A stretch of DNA of 35,455 nt from Phycisphaerae bacterium (GTDB lineage Bacteria; Planctomycetota; Phycisphaerae; UBA1845; PWPN01). The translations under genes and the position numbers were made by a program. The stretch spans positions 1 to 35,455 of the forward strand of contig JAAXZI010000259.1 of assembly GCA_012719955.1 (NCBI GenBank), in the 5' to 3' direction. How positions within the stretch are numbered: the first letter of the stretch is position 1; the number at the start of each line of letters is the position of its first letter. Below are positions 9,348 through 17,841 of this stretch, one piece after another. The notes under the pieces were generated by a model, which was given only the letters and a program-made list of their open reading frames with translations, had not been told where the DNA came from and made no database searches.

Positions 9348-10382
9348 CTATGACAGCCTGACCGGTGCGCCGCCCTCGGCCAGTGACCGTGAGCCGGCTT
9401 CGAGGACCCGGACCACGCGAACGCCGTCCGCCCCGTCGGAACGGATCGGCTGGTCCGTCAGAATTGCATCAACGAAGTGTCGACATTCCAGTTGGAGCGG
9501 CTCCTGCGTCGACACTTTCGGGATCAGGATGTCGCCGGTACGAAGCGTGATGGCCTCGCTGTAGCTGTCCACGCTCCGAATCTCCGCACCCTTGTCATAA
9601 ATGCGAATCTTCTCGGAAGCCTCCATGTCGTCAAGGACCACCATCTTCTGGGAACTGACCAGCGTGATCTTGCGAATCTTGTGCGGATCCAGCCAGGACA
9701 CATGGATCTGCGCCATGCGCCCATCGGCGAACTTGAGGTTGGCAAAGACCACGTCCTCAATACCCTTCTGGAGGTAAGCGTGCCCGGTCGCCGAAACGCT
9801 GACCGGTTCGCTCTCGAAAAGATAACAGGCGACGGAAATGTCATGGGGCGCCAACGACCACCATGCGTTCTCCGCCTTGCGGACCACGCCAAGGTTGAGC
9901 CGCTGGAAGTACAGGTATAACGGGTTTCCCACTTTGCCGGTCTTGATAAGGTCTTTCATGTAGTTGACCGCCGGATGATATTCCAGCAAATGGCCAACCA
10001 TGAGTTTTCTTCCGGCCTGGGCCGCCAACTGGACCAGCTCGACAGCCTCCTCGCTCCTGAGCGTCAGCGGTTTTTCAACGTAGGTGTGCTTGCCGGCCAG
10101 GAGAGCGGCCTTGGCCACTCGATAGTGTTCGGGGGCCTCCACGGCGATCACCACCGCGTCAACCGCCGGATCGGACAGCACCGCGTCAATGCGATCCACA
10201 ACCGTGGCCTGCGGATACAAGGCGGTCATTGATTGGCGTGTCTTCTCATTCAGATCGCACACATAAGACAACTTCGAGCCTGGAAGGGTGGCAAAATTCC
10301 GCACGAGATTCTTGCCCCAGTTCCCTGCGCCGATCACGCCGATCCGGACCACTTGCGTGTCGCCCTTGTCCGCCGCACTCAT
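9348..10382 (-). CDS. wbpB: Gfo/Idh/MocA oxidoreductase, WbpB/WlbA-like sugar-nucleotide dehydrogenase
   Basis: A 344-residue NAD-dependent dehydrogenase. The Rossmann fingerprint GVIGAGNWG is at residues 15-23, the family EKP motif is E103-K104-P105, and a C-terminal alpha/beta substrate domain follows. Next to WbpD- and WbpE-like genes it probably oxidises C3 of UDP-GlcNAcA, the first step towards UDP-2,3-diacetamido-2,3-dideoxy-uronic acids. The start is ATG 10382, with GGGAG eight bases upstream; a longer frame to 10445 begins with 21 residues unlike the family. A good promoter candidate lies about 110 bases upstream, so this gene appears to head the sub-operon that runs to 5261. The UDP-GlcNAc 6-dehydrogenase (WbpA) and 2-epimerase (WbpI) that complete the known pathway are not in the window. 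Confidence 0.87.
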   Translation of the reverse strand: MSAADKGDTQVVRIGVIGAGNWGKNLVRNFATLPGSKLSYVCDLNEKTRQSMTALYPQATVVDRIDAVLSDPAVDAVVIAVEAPEHYRVAKAALLAGKHTYVEKPLTLRSEEAVELVQLAAQAGRKLMVGHLLEYHPAVNYMKDLIKTGKVGNPLYLYFQRLNLGVVRKAENAWWSLAPHDISVACYLFESEPVSVSATGHAYLQKGIEDVVFANLKFADGRMAQIHVSWLDPHKIRKITLVSSQKMVVLDDMEASEKIRIYDKGAEIRSVDSYSEAITLRTGDILIPKVSTQEPLQLECRHFVDAILTDQPIRSDGADGVRVVRVLEAGSRSLAEGGAPVRLS

Positions 10383-10855
10383 GGCACATTCTCCCTTCAG
10401 ATAACCCGAGTTGCCGTCCTGGGGTATCGAATGCGAATTTTCCACCAGCTCCCCGTCGTCCCTGCCGTCCCAGCTCCACAGAGCCGGCCGCCATCATACC
10501 TGGCGGTTCCGATAACCGCAACGGATTACGACGTGACCCGTCCGGATACGAACTCTCCATCGGCACGACTTGAGGCGGAATTCACTCCCAAATCGCTCTT
10601 GGGCCCACCATCCGCTGGCTTCGATCGGCTGAGGTCGGCATAGCCATGCTGACATCACCAATGCCTCTGAACCGGCCGGCACATCGAAAAGCAATGCGAC
10701 CGCCTGGCCAAGCCCCGGCCCGGACACCCACGCTCGATCGACAGCCCAAGGCACGCATGCCGACAGGCGGCTCTCATGGCGCCGCATGTATCAAACCCGG
10801 GGCACCTGATCCCGCAATACGGAAGGACCGCCCGGCGATAATCCGAACCTGGTGC
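10383..10855. other. Non-coding gap of 473 bases inside the polysaccharide array
   Basis: This is the longest gene-free stretch. It separates the GT4 gene ending at 10856 from the WbpB-like gene starting at 10382. Open frames in it are short and unlike any family. It holds a promoter candidate at 10493-10521 with an overlapping inverted repeat; in the rest I see nothing I can name. Confidence 0.6.
10493..10521 (-). promoter_or_regulatory. Promoter candidate for the wbpB-D-E sub-operon with an inverted repeat
   Basis: On the minus strand TTGCGG (10521-10516) and TATGAT (10498-10493) are 17 bases apart; the -10 box matches five of six and the -35 four of six consensus positions. Transcription would begin near 10486, about 100 bases before the WbpB-like start. 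A perfect 6-bp inverted repeat with a 5-base centre (10503-10519, GCGGTT and AACCGC) covers the spacer and part of the -35 box, where a repressor could bind. Confidence 0.5.
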
Positions 10856-11896
10856 TCAGGAATGCCTTCCAGCCGCTATCGTTTGCAGCAGCGATATCCA
10901 GCGCGGCAGGACGTGAGACCAGTCCACCTGCTCCGCCGTGTTCCGTGCCCCGCGGGAGAGACGACCCGCCAGGCCAGGCTCCAGGAGAACACGGCGGACC
11001 GCCGCGGCCATGCCCTCGGCATCATCATCCTTCACCAGAAGGGCATCCTCTTCGTGGCTGGCCAGATATGGAATCCCCCCCACGTTGGTAGTGACGACAC
11101 ACAGTCCCGAGGCCATGGCCTCCAAGACGCTCACCGGCGTATTATCCACATGGGTCGTGTTCAGAAATATGTCGGCGGCGTCGAGAACCTCGGGGACTTT
11201 GGACTTTGGAATTCCGCCCGGCCTCTCGATGCGATCCAGAACGCCCAATTCCCCCGCTGCCTTCAGAAACTCCTCAAGACTGCCGTCGCCCTTGTCCGGT
11301 CCGACCATGCACAACCGCACGTCGGGGAAGTCACGGCACAGCAGGGCCACGACCCGGGCCGCCAGGGATGGATTATAAATGTGATTGAATGCCCGCAACC
11401 ATACCAGGCGCGGCTGCGGCGCGCTTCGCAGCCGAAAACGATAGCTGCTCAGCTCCAGGGCATTCGGCACGATGGAAATATCTTCCCGGAAGGGCCGCAT
11501 GGCCTGCTGAAGATAGCTCGAGGGGGCAACAACGGCCGCGGCGCTCCTCAGCAATCTGCGAACCCGCCCCGGCCATCGCCGTGCGAACACGGGCAGACTC
11601 CCGCCGTGTAAAGCCAGCACATAGGGCTTTCCCGCACGCCGCAGCGTCCAGCAGACGGCCTCCGCCCAGATGAAGGCTGGTCCGCTGTACACCTCCACAT
11701 AGGCGCTCTCATACCTGCGGCGCTCGCGCCAGGCGGTCGCCACCATGTCTGCAAGGCGGCTCATCCGAGCCATCCGCGAAGAAGTGGTGATCGTCTCCAG
11801 GCCCGCTGCCGTCAGGCGCAGCGCGAGCGACTGGCAGGTCGATACCGACCGGCCCGCGGCGGTCAGAAAGTTGCCCACCACTAATACCGCTGCCAT
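10856..11896 (-). CDS. Glycosyltransferase family 4
   Basis: A 346-residue GT-B glycosyltransferase. The N-terminus (VLVVGNFLTAAGRS) is a short first strand with the loop used in one GT4 subgroup. The C-terminal nucleotide-binding half has TPVSVLEAMASGLCVVTTNVG with the E-x7-E-like pattern. It would transfer a sugar onto the growing lipid-linked unit in the cytoplasm. Its ATG shares one base with the stop of the CapK-like gene before it (TAATG at 11894-11898), a sign of translational coupling, so the two proteins are probably made together. The final residues lie just before the 473-base gap, which marks the end of this transcription block. The donor sugar cannot be deduced. Confidence 0.9.
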   Translation of the reverse strand: MAAVLVVGNFLTAAGRSVSTCQSLALRLTAAGLETITTSSRMARMSRLADMVATAWRERRRYESAYVEVYSGPAFIWAEAVCWTLRRAGKPYVLALHGGSLPVFARRWPGRVRRLLRSAAAVVAPSSYLQQAMRPFREDISIVPNALELSSYRFRLRSAPQPRLVWLRAFNHIYNPSLAARVVALLCRDFPDVRLCMVGPDKGDGSLEEFLKAAGELGVLDRIERPGGIPKSKVPEVLDAADIFLNTTHVDNTPVSVLEAMASGLCVVTTNVGGIPYLASHEEDALLVKDDDAEGMAAAVRRVLLEPGLAGRLSRGARNTAEQVDWSHVLPRWISLLQTIAAGRHS

Positions 11897-13362
11897 TACG
11901 GCCGCTCTCCTGAGGTAGATAAGCCGGACAATCCACCGGTCCTCGTGTCGGAAGCCTGCCCACGAAACGCCAACTCGCGGTCTTCGCTTGAGAGCCGGCT
12001 GATCACCGTGCGAAACTTGCCGTTTGCCGTGCGTGGAATTGAATCCACCAACTCAATCCGAATGGCCATGGTGTTCCCCACACGCTCACGCAACCGCTCG
12101 ATGATTGACTGTCCATCCGCCTCTTTGTAGTCGTCCAGGGGCACGATCCTCACAAGCAGTTGGCACAGCGATTGCTGCTCAACCTGGGCCTCCTGAATTG
12201 GCAGATCGGTCTTGAAAACCGCCGTGATCCGCCCGAGAGTTCGGCCATCCGGCGTCAGAACCGTGTCATCAGACCGGCCTTCGACCGACCTCAAGAGGGG
12301 CAATCCCCGCCCGCAGGCACAACGACTGCCTGTGGAATCGATAACGGCTCGGTCCCCCACTTCGTAGCGAACCAGAGGCATATCCATGTTCAGCAATCCG
12401 GTCGCCACCACGCGTCCCGGTTGCCCCGGCTCGGCCGGTTTGTCTGAATCGTCTTCCAGGATCTCCAACACCCCCACGTCAGGCCAGATATGCAACGATC
12501 CCTGCTCGCATTCGCTGGCCGCGCAGACGATTTCGGTCATACCGTAGGTCTCGCGTACCGGGCAACCGAATACACGCGATATGGTTTCGCGCTGATGGGC
12601 AAAGAGAGGCTCCGCGTTGCTGATGACCACCGCCAGGCGTGGGGCCTCCAGACCGTTGACCTCTGCCAACCGGGCCAGCGTATACATGGAGGATGAATAA
12701 CCCAGCATGTAACGAACCCGATGACGGCGCATGGCATCCAGGTAGGCGGAGATGTTCTCCGGGCATAAGTGATAGGAGGACATGTAAAGCTGGCGCATGG
12801 CGAAATTCCAGACCCAGAAAGGCGGTCGTTTCTGGTCAAACGGTGTGACCAACTGTCCGCCGATATGGACCCATCGATCCCGGTCGCTGACTCCATGCCA
12901 TCGCCGCGCGCGGGCCTCGAATAACGCATACCATTCCTGCGCCGTCCGCCTGCTCCACCAGACGCTTAAAGGCTTGCCGGTCGTTCCGCTGGTGTGCTCA
13001 CTGAACATCCGGCGTCTGTCGCAGCCGTCCGCGACGAATGCGCCGGGATTCTCCCGCAGCACATCCTTTTTCAGGATCGGCCAGTTCTCCAGTCGCGCCC
13101 ATTCGCCATCCTTGCGTCGACTCCAGTAATCGCGGTAGTAGGGAACCTGTGTCGCGGCTCGCTCCAGCAGCAGCCGCAGTCGCTGATCACGCCAGACCTT
13201 CCACGCCGCGCTGTCCCAGGTTTCGCGCTGATGAGCCTCGGTGATGAGCTGTTCTGAACTGCGCCCCTGTCGCCAGTAGTTGAGATAATAACCCCTGGCG
13301 CTGGCAGCCATCACGCGCAGAGGGTACGGAAGACGATGATAAACGCTCAACCAACGGCTCAT
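11896..13362 (-). CDS. Phenylacetate-CoA ligase / CapK-family adenylate-forming protein
   Basis: A 488-residue protein of the ANL (AMP-forming) superfamily, CapK/PaaK branch. The phosphate-binding loop is SGTTGK, ending at about residue 130; ETYGMTEIV is the later adenylation motif, and LVRYEVGDRAVI and RTANGKFRTV are C-terminal blocks. Family enzymes activate a carboxylate as acyl-AMP. CapK-like proteins occur in many capsule and exopolysaccharide clusters, but their substrate there is largely unknown; activating an acyl or amino-acid substituent for the polymer is one possibility. The start is ATG 13362, with AAAGGGA ten bases before it. It overlaps the next glycosyltransferase start by one base and follows another by 38 bases, placing it firmly inside the glycosyltransferase block. 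Confidence 0.87.
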   Translation of the reverse strand: MSRWLSVYHRLPYPLRVMAASARGYYLNYWRQGRSSEQLITEAHQRETWDSAAWKVWRDQRLRLLLERAATQVPYYRDYWSRRKDGEWARLENWPILKKDVLRENPGAFVADGCDRRRMFSEHTSGTTGKPLSVWWSRRTAQEWYALFEARARRWHGVSDRDRWVHIGGQLVTPFDQKRPPFWVWNFAMRQLYMSSYHLCPENISAYLDAMRRHRVRYMLGYSSSMYTLARLAEVNGLEAPRLAVVISNAEPLFAHQRETISRVFGCPVRETYGMTEIVCAASECEQGSLHIWPDVGVLEILEDDSDKPAEPGQPGRVVATGLLNMDMPLVRYEVGDRAVIDSTGSRCACGRGLPLLRSVEGRSDDTVLTPDGRTLGRITAVFKTDLPIQEAQVEQQSLCQLLVRIVPLDDYKEADGQSIIERLRERVGNTMAIRIELVDSIPRTANGKFRTVISRLSSEDRELAFRGQASDTRTGGLSGLSTSGERP

Positions 13363-13400
13363 GTCAGCACGGTCCCTTTTCTGACGCCCAGCCCGGTGAT

Positions 13401-14489
13401 TCAGCCCTCGGCCGCCAAGAGCCGGTAAAGCTGACTTTCCAGCAGGCCCATATTTCGATGCCGACTTCCGCGTTCCTCGACTCGCGATCGGTTCGCTTGC
13501 ACCGCCTCGCGCACCAGCGCCGCGGACTCCAGGCTCTGCCGGATGCGCTCGGCCAACTCCATCGCATCGCCAGGGGCGAACATCAGAGCCGTCCGGCCTT
13601 CGTCCAGCCAGCCCTGGTTGCTTGGAATCCGCGACACGACAGGAAAGATGCCGCAGGCCATGGCTTCCAGCAGGGACAGCGAAGATCCGTCAAACAAGGA
13701 CGCGGATACATAAATATCGTGGTCGTAAAGCAGCTCGGCAATCCCGGAATGTTGATACCCTCCCAGGAACCGGACGGTTCCCTCCAGCCCTTCTTTTCTG
13801 GCCAGTGTCCTCAATTCCGGCTCCATTGGCCCCCCGGCCGCGAAGGTGCAGGTAAACTGCGTGTTGCCCCTCTTGAGAATCGCACAGGCCCGTAGGATCG
13901 TAACCGGGTCGTACACCGCCCGAAGCCCGCGGGTGCACAGAAGCCGAACCGGAGAATGCCATTCAACCCTGGGACGGTACGGCAGCGCGTCCATGTCCAC
14001 CCCCAGGGTGGCGGTCAGGATTCGCTCTCTCGTCACCCCGAGCTCCTCCACCACTTCTGCAAGCTGCCGGGAGACCGGGTTGACCAACGCCGCCCGACGC
14101 AGCGACGGCCTCAACAGCATCCGGCGCGGCAGGGACTTGGTGTGCCCCAGGAGGTCCCCTCCGTGAGCGGTGAGGACATAAGGTCGAAAGCCCGACAGCA
14201 GGCAGACGGGGCCGGCACTGCTGACATACTGACCATGCACGATATCCGGGCGGAGCCGTCGCAAAATTTTCCGAAGACTCAGACCCGCCCACAGGTACTT
14301 CCACTTGGACCATGGCCGCCGGGCGCTGGCCCCGTGCGAAATGTCGAACGTGGGGACGCCGTAGTCCGGGATCTGCCGGTCGAAAGCGATCCAGAACACC
14401 TCGTGGCCACGCTGCCTGTAGAAGTCGATATAGGGTCGCGTGTGCGGGAACGTCCCCCCCGACACCACGGCGATCCTGAGCTTGCGCAT
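13401..14489 (-). CDS. Glycosyltransferase family 4
   Basis: A 362-residue GT-B glycosyltransferase. The N-terminal domain starts KLRIAVVSGGTFPHTRPY, and DIVHGQYVSSAG and TAHGGDLLGH are acceptor-side loops. The C-terminal domain ends in SLSLLEAMACGIFPVVSR, the donor-binding pattern. The chosen start is ATG 14489, where family similarity begins. In-frame alternatives exist at 14528 and at a TTG at 14567, the latter overlapping the upstream gene by 14 bases; neither has a convincing ribosome binding site, so the N-terminus is uncertain. The gene follows another GT4 closely and precedes the CapK-like gene by 38 bases. It presumably adds one residue of the repeat unit; the sugar is unknown. Confidence 0.85.
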   Translation of the reverse strand: MRKLRIAVVSGGTFPHTRPYIDFYRQRGHEVFWIAFDRQIPDYGVPTFDISHGASARRPWSKWKYLWAGLSLRKILRRLRPDIVHGQYVSSAGPVCLLSGFRPYVLTAHGGDLLGHTKSLPRRMLLRPSLRRAALVNPVSRQLAEVVEELGVTRERILTATLGVDMDALPYRPRVEWHSPVRLLCTRGLRAVYDPVTILRACAILKRGNTQFTCTFAAGGPMEPELRTLARKEGLEGTVRFLGGYQHSGIAELLYDHDIYVSASLFDGSSLSLLEAMACGIFPVVSRIPSNQGWLDEGRTALMFAPGDAMELAERIRQSLESAALVREAVQANRSRVEERGSRHRNMGLLESQLYRLLAAEG

Positions 14490-14553
14490 CCCCCCACTCT
14501 CTGCCACATGGCGTCCCTCATTGGCCATCGCACAATCGGCCGCCTGCTTCTCC

Positions 14554-15699
14554 CTATCCACCGCCAACTCCAGAGCCTGAGCTCCTGCCGCTCAGAAGAT
14601 CACGGTACAGTTCCAGCGTCCGATCGACCATCCTCTCCATCGAAAAACGGTCTTCGGCCACCCGGCGGGCCGCCGCGCCTAAACGCAAGCGCAAATTCTC
14701 ATCCGCCAGGAGGCTGCGGATGGCAGCGTAAGCCGCCTGGTCGTCCTCCCGGTTGACAATCATCCCCGACACGCCGTCCTCAACCAGTTCGTCGGCCCCG
14801 GGGAAATCGGTGGTCACCACCGGCAGACCGGACGCCATGGCCTCCAGCAGCGCATTGGGGAAACCTTCTCGCAGGCTTGTAAAGCAGAACAGGTCCGCGC
14901 CGGAAAGAATGCGGGGCACATCCCGGCGAAGCCCCAGGAAATGGACAATGCCCTCCAGCCCCATCTCCTTTACCTGCCCCTGCAGTTCCGCCTCCAACTC
15001 GCCGTGGCCGACGATGACAAAATGAACCGGCAGAACCCCCTGGCATCGCCGGGCCACCCGAAACAGCATGGGATAATTCTTCGGAGGCGACAGCCGCCCC
15101 ACCATCACAATCACTTTCTGGTCCGCCGGAATACCCAGCTCCGTCCGCAGCAACGGATCGCCGGGCGCTGGGCCGTAAGCCTTCAGGTCGATGCCGTTGT
15201 AAACCACGTGAAACCGTTCGGGCGCCAGACCGAGCCGTTCAGCCACCACGCGGGCGCAGGCCCGGCTGTTGGCCACAAAGTGCATCCGGCGACTGGTCAG
15301 CCGCTCCAACCCCCTCAGCAGCGCCACCCTGGCCAGACCGGTTCCGCGATGGGTGATGAGAATGCATCGCGCCCCCGCCAGCATGGCCCCGATCCGGCCC
15401 CAGACAGCCCCGCTGTACAGCCAGCATTGGACAATGTCCGGCCGCGAACGTCGGATGGCCGCGGCCAGATCGCGAACGAACTTCACCGGCCGAGCCTTAC
15501 TGCGCGGCACACACTCAACGGGAACGCCCGATTCGCGGTAGACGCGGTGGCCCTCGTCATCAAGCGCCGGGCTGTAATACAAAACCTGGTGGGAAACCAC
15601 ACTCGGATCGCTGCGGGTGATCAGCGCGTGCAGTTGCATTTCCGCCCCGCCGATCCCGATCTGGGGCATAACGTGCGTGACTCTAATGGGAGCGGACAT
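14554..15699 (-). CDS. Glycosyltransferase family 4
   Basis: A 381-residue GT-B glycosyltransferase. VTHVMPQIGIGGAEMQL is the classic N-terminal GT4 strand and glycine loop. VYNGIDLKAY, VGRLSPPKNYPML and NALLEAMASGLPVVTTD are the linker, donor phosphate-binding and E-x7-E segments. It works on the cytoplasmic face of the membrane, adding a sugar to the lipid-linked intermediate. A GGTGAGAG purine-rich sequence precedes ATG 15699, which lies 12 bases after the polymerase gene, so co-transcription is very likely. The C-terminus ends in a short Gly/Ser-rich tail (SGRSSGSGVGGG) that is probably disordered. No donor specificity can be read. Confidence 0.9.
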   Translation of the reverse strand: MSAPIRVTHVMPQIGIGGAEMQLHALITRSDPSVVSHQVLYYSPALDDEGHRVYRESGVPVECVPRSKARPVKFVRDLAAAIRRSRPDIVQCWLYSGAVWGRIGAMLAGARCILITHRGTGLARVALLRGLERLTSRRMHFVANSRACARVVAERLGLAPERFHVVYNGIDLKAYGPAPGDPLLRTELGIPADQKVIVMVGRLSPPKNYPMLFRVARRCQGVLPVHFVIVGHGELEAELQGQVKEMGLEGIVHFLGLRRDVPRILSGADLFCFTSLREGFPNALLEAMASGLPVVTTDFPGADELVEDGVSGMIVNREDDQAAYAAIRSLLADENLRLRLGAAARRVAEDRFSMERMVDRTLELYRDLLSGRSSGSGVGGG

Positions 15700-15711
15700 A
15701 CGCGCAGGCTC

Positions 15712-17097
15712 TCACCAGCGGGCGACCTGACGGATCGAGAGTGGATCCGACACGCCAAAGTCTGACCATCCCAGGTCGCCCTCCCCTCCGAATGCGGCAT
15801 ACTCACCGGCTTGGCGCCGCTGAGCAATCATCCGCCGGGAGTAAGCGGACGTGTATTTTTCGATGATTCCGATGGCATACAAGACCGACAGGTGCATGTA
15901 CGCCTGGTTGGCAAACACCATGTCTCCCAGCGCCATTCCCGCCATGGTGGCCACAAACAGACGCCGGTCCAGCGGTAACTCCGACGAAACCAACATCCGC
16001 AACAGCCGCCAGCCCAGCGTGAGCACCCACGCCAGCAGAATGACGGCGGTAATCCCTCCAAACGCAACATTGGTATAGATGAAAGAGTTATGGGCGGTAA
16101 TACCCGCGGCAGAGACTTGGGCGCGAGACGGCCCCCGTCCCACCAGGGCGGTATCCCACATATCGTAGAGTGTCTGAATGTGATATACATCCTGACGACG
16201 GCTCCCCAGGCCCGCCCGATATTCCAGCACTTCAATCGAGTCGGCCAGCATCAGGGACAGATGAGAGGCTGCCACCAACACCACTCCAACCACTACGATA
16301 CCCGCCAGGCGCACTCCGCGGCCGAGCAGGATCGTGATCGCCAGCATCGCCATCCCACACGCAAACAGGAGCACGCCGCTGCGCGAGGCGGTCCGGAACA
16401 GGATCATCACCAGCGTGGCCGCCAGAATCCACAGCACCGGAGCCATCCAGGCGCGTCGAATGCTCTTGAGCGCCCGCAGGGACCAGAAGAGAAACGACAC
16501 CGCAAACAAGCCTGACAGCGTGGCGAGTTGGTTCGCGTTGCCGAAGGACGCCCCCACGCTGTACTGCTCAAGCCTTAGACGATTGTCTTTTCTCCCGTAG
16601 AATTCACCCCCCATCCAGACCGCGGCGATGACCAGGAGGGTCATAAAGACCAGCATCCGTTTCTCGGTTGCTTCGTTTCGGATGAGATAGCAGACCATCA
16701 GCAGTTGGAAGCTCCAGAACAGGAATGACCGGAGGCCTTCGCCGAAGATGGGTGGCTGCCCGTTGAGCGACTGGGAGACATTGGCCGCCAGCGTCATGGC
16801 GGCCGCAAACCAGAAGGATATCGGCAGCCGTTCGCCCTGGGCGAGCTGAATGGTCAACCCGATTCCACCGGCAACCAGGAGCAGCAACCCACCAAGACCC
16901 GGGATGAACGCCGATCCCGTCGTGAACATGAACGTGCTGTTGAACAGCGTGATGTAGAGAGCGGCCTCCACGGCTTTGCGCGCCAGAGAGGGCGGACGCT
17001 CGATGCCGAGTGGATCATCAGTAGCATTGGTTGTCAATTCCAACGGCGCCTCATACGTGGCCGGCCATTGGGTGTAAGGTGTCGTATTAGCGCTCAT
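15712..17097 (-). CDS. O-antigen ligase/polymerase family membrane protein (Wzy-like)
   Basis: A 461-residue polytopic membrane protein with about ten to twelve hydrophobic segments from residue 45 on. The segments FRTASRSGVLLF and GITAHNSFIYTNVAFGG fit the Wzy_C/O-antigen ligase (WaaL-like) domain, where an Arg and a His-bearing periplasmic loop are conserved. In a locus with a Wzx flippase and a WecA-type initiator it most likely polymerises flipped repeat units on the outer face of the membrane; a ligase role is the alternative. The first residues of about 40 are cytoplasmic and soluble. Its ATG overlaps the stop of the acetyltransferase before it (ATGA, 17094-17097), indicating coupled translation. 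Such proteins diverge strongly, so length and topology are the main evidence. Confidence 0.85.
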   Translation of the reverse strand: MSANTTPYTQWPATYEAPLELTTNATDDPLGIERPPSLARKAVEAALYITLFNSTFMFTTGSAFIPGLGGLLLLVAGGIGLTIQLAQGERLPISFWFAAAMTLAANVSQSLNGQPPIFGEGLRSFLFWSFQLLMVCYLIRNEATEKRMLVFMTLLVIAAVWMGGEFYGRKDNRLRLEQYSVGASFGNANQLATLSGLFAVSFLFWSLRALKSIRRAWMAPVLWILAATLVMILFRTASRSGVLLFACGMAMLAITILLGRGVRLAGIVVVGVVLVAASHLSLMLADSIEVLEYRAGLGSRRQDVYHIQTLYDMWDTALVGRGPSRAQVSAAGITAHNSFIYTNVAFGGITAVILLAWVLTLGWRLLRMLVSSELPLDRRLFVATMAGMALGDMVFANQAYMHLSVLYAIGIIEKYTSAYSRRMIAQRRQAGEYAAFGGEGDLGWSDFGVSDPLSIRQVARW

Positions 17098-17795
17098 TCG
17101 GCGGTCTCCCCGGCTTTTCCATTGTGAGCATGTAGTTGAGCATCTGCCGGCTTCGCACTGTTGGGTGGGTCGACGGCAGGCTCATGATCTTTCGCTTCGG
17201 CACCGGTCGGCAGCGGATAATCATAATCCGTTCGATTAATGTAACCCTCGGAACCGTTGAAGTTCACAACTCGCCCCGGAACTCCAACCACCACGGCATG
17301 ATCAGGAACATCCCGGGTGACCACGCAGTTGGCTCCGATGGCCACATGATCTCCAATCCGGATGCCCCCGAAGATTTTTGCGCCAGGCCCGATGTAAACG
17401 TTGTCCCCGATGTTTGGTACGCCACGGCGTTCGCCCCGACTGGCCTGCCCAATCGTAACATCCTGGCTGATATTACAGTTCCGCCCTATTCGAACTCCTG
17501 AATTGACATGGATACCGCCGAAGTGACCAATGTAGAAACCGGGGCCCACGACGGTTGGAAAGGGAATGCTGATGCCAAACTTGTAGATGTACCTGCGATG
17601 GAACAGACGTGCGATCAGGTAAATCGGAAACCATGCCGCGGATTGATGCGAAAGCCAGGCAGTAACTCTCATCCAGAACGAGTATTTGAAGCCCACGCCG
17701 AAAAGGAGTTCACGTGCCAGCAAACGCCAGTTTGTCCGCCCATGGTAGCGGTGCAGATCAGAGCGGATCAGGTAACAGACCTGCCGAAAAGTCAT
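17094..17795 (-). CDS. Hexapeptide-repeat O-acetyltransferase, serine acetyltransferase-like
   Basis: A 233-residue protein. The N-terminal part (DLHRYHGRTNW) resembles the helical region of CysE-like and polysaccharide acetyltransferases. The left-handed beta-helix starts near residue 95 with YIGHFGGIHVNSGVRIGRNCNI and ends in GANCVVTRDVPDHAVVVGVPG. The histidine in HFGGIHV is the usual catalytic base. It would put an acetyl group from acetyl-CoA on a sugar of the polymer; a housekeeping role as serine acetyltransferase is less likely in this setting. ATG 17795 has GGAG nine bases upstream and is preferred over a TTG at 17810. The stop overlaps the start of the Wzy-like gene by four bases. 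Confidence 0.87.
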   Translation of the reverse strand: MTFRQVCYLIRSDLHRYHGRTNWRLLARELLFGVGFKYSFWMRVTAWLSHQSAAWFPIYLIARLFHRRYIYKFGISIPFPTVVGPGFYIGHFGGIHVNSGVRIGRNCNISQDVTIGQASRGERRGVPNIGDNVYIGPGAKIFGGIRIGDHVAIGANCVVTRDVPDHAVVVGVPGRVVNFNGSEGYINRTDYDYPLPTGAEAKDHEPAVDPPNSAKPADAQLHAHNGKAGETAE

Positions 17796-17841
17796 GGAAT
17801 CGGGCTCCAAAGAGCAGGGGAGACCGCTATCGGGAGAACCT

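Noticed and set aside
10646-11611. A 321-residue plus-strand frame spanning the gap and a glycosyltransferase.
   Set aside because: Shadow of the minus-strand glycosyltransferase, rich in Pro/Arg/Gln, with no recognisable domain.
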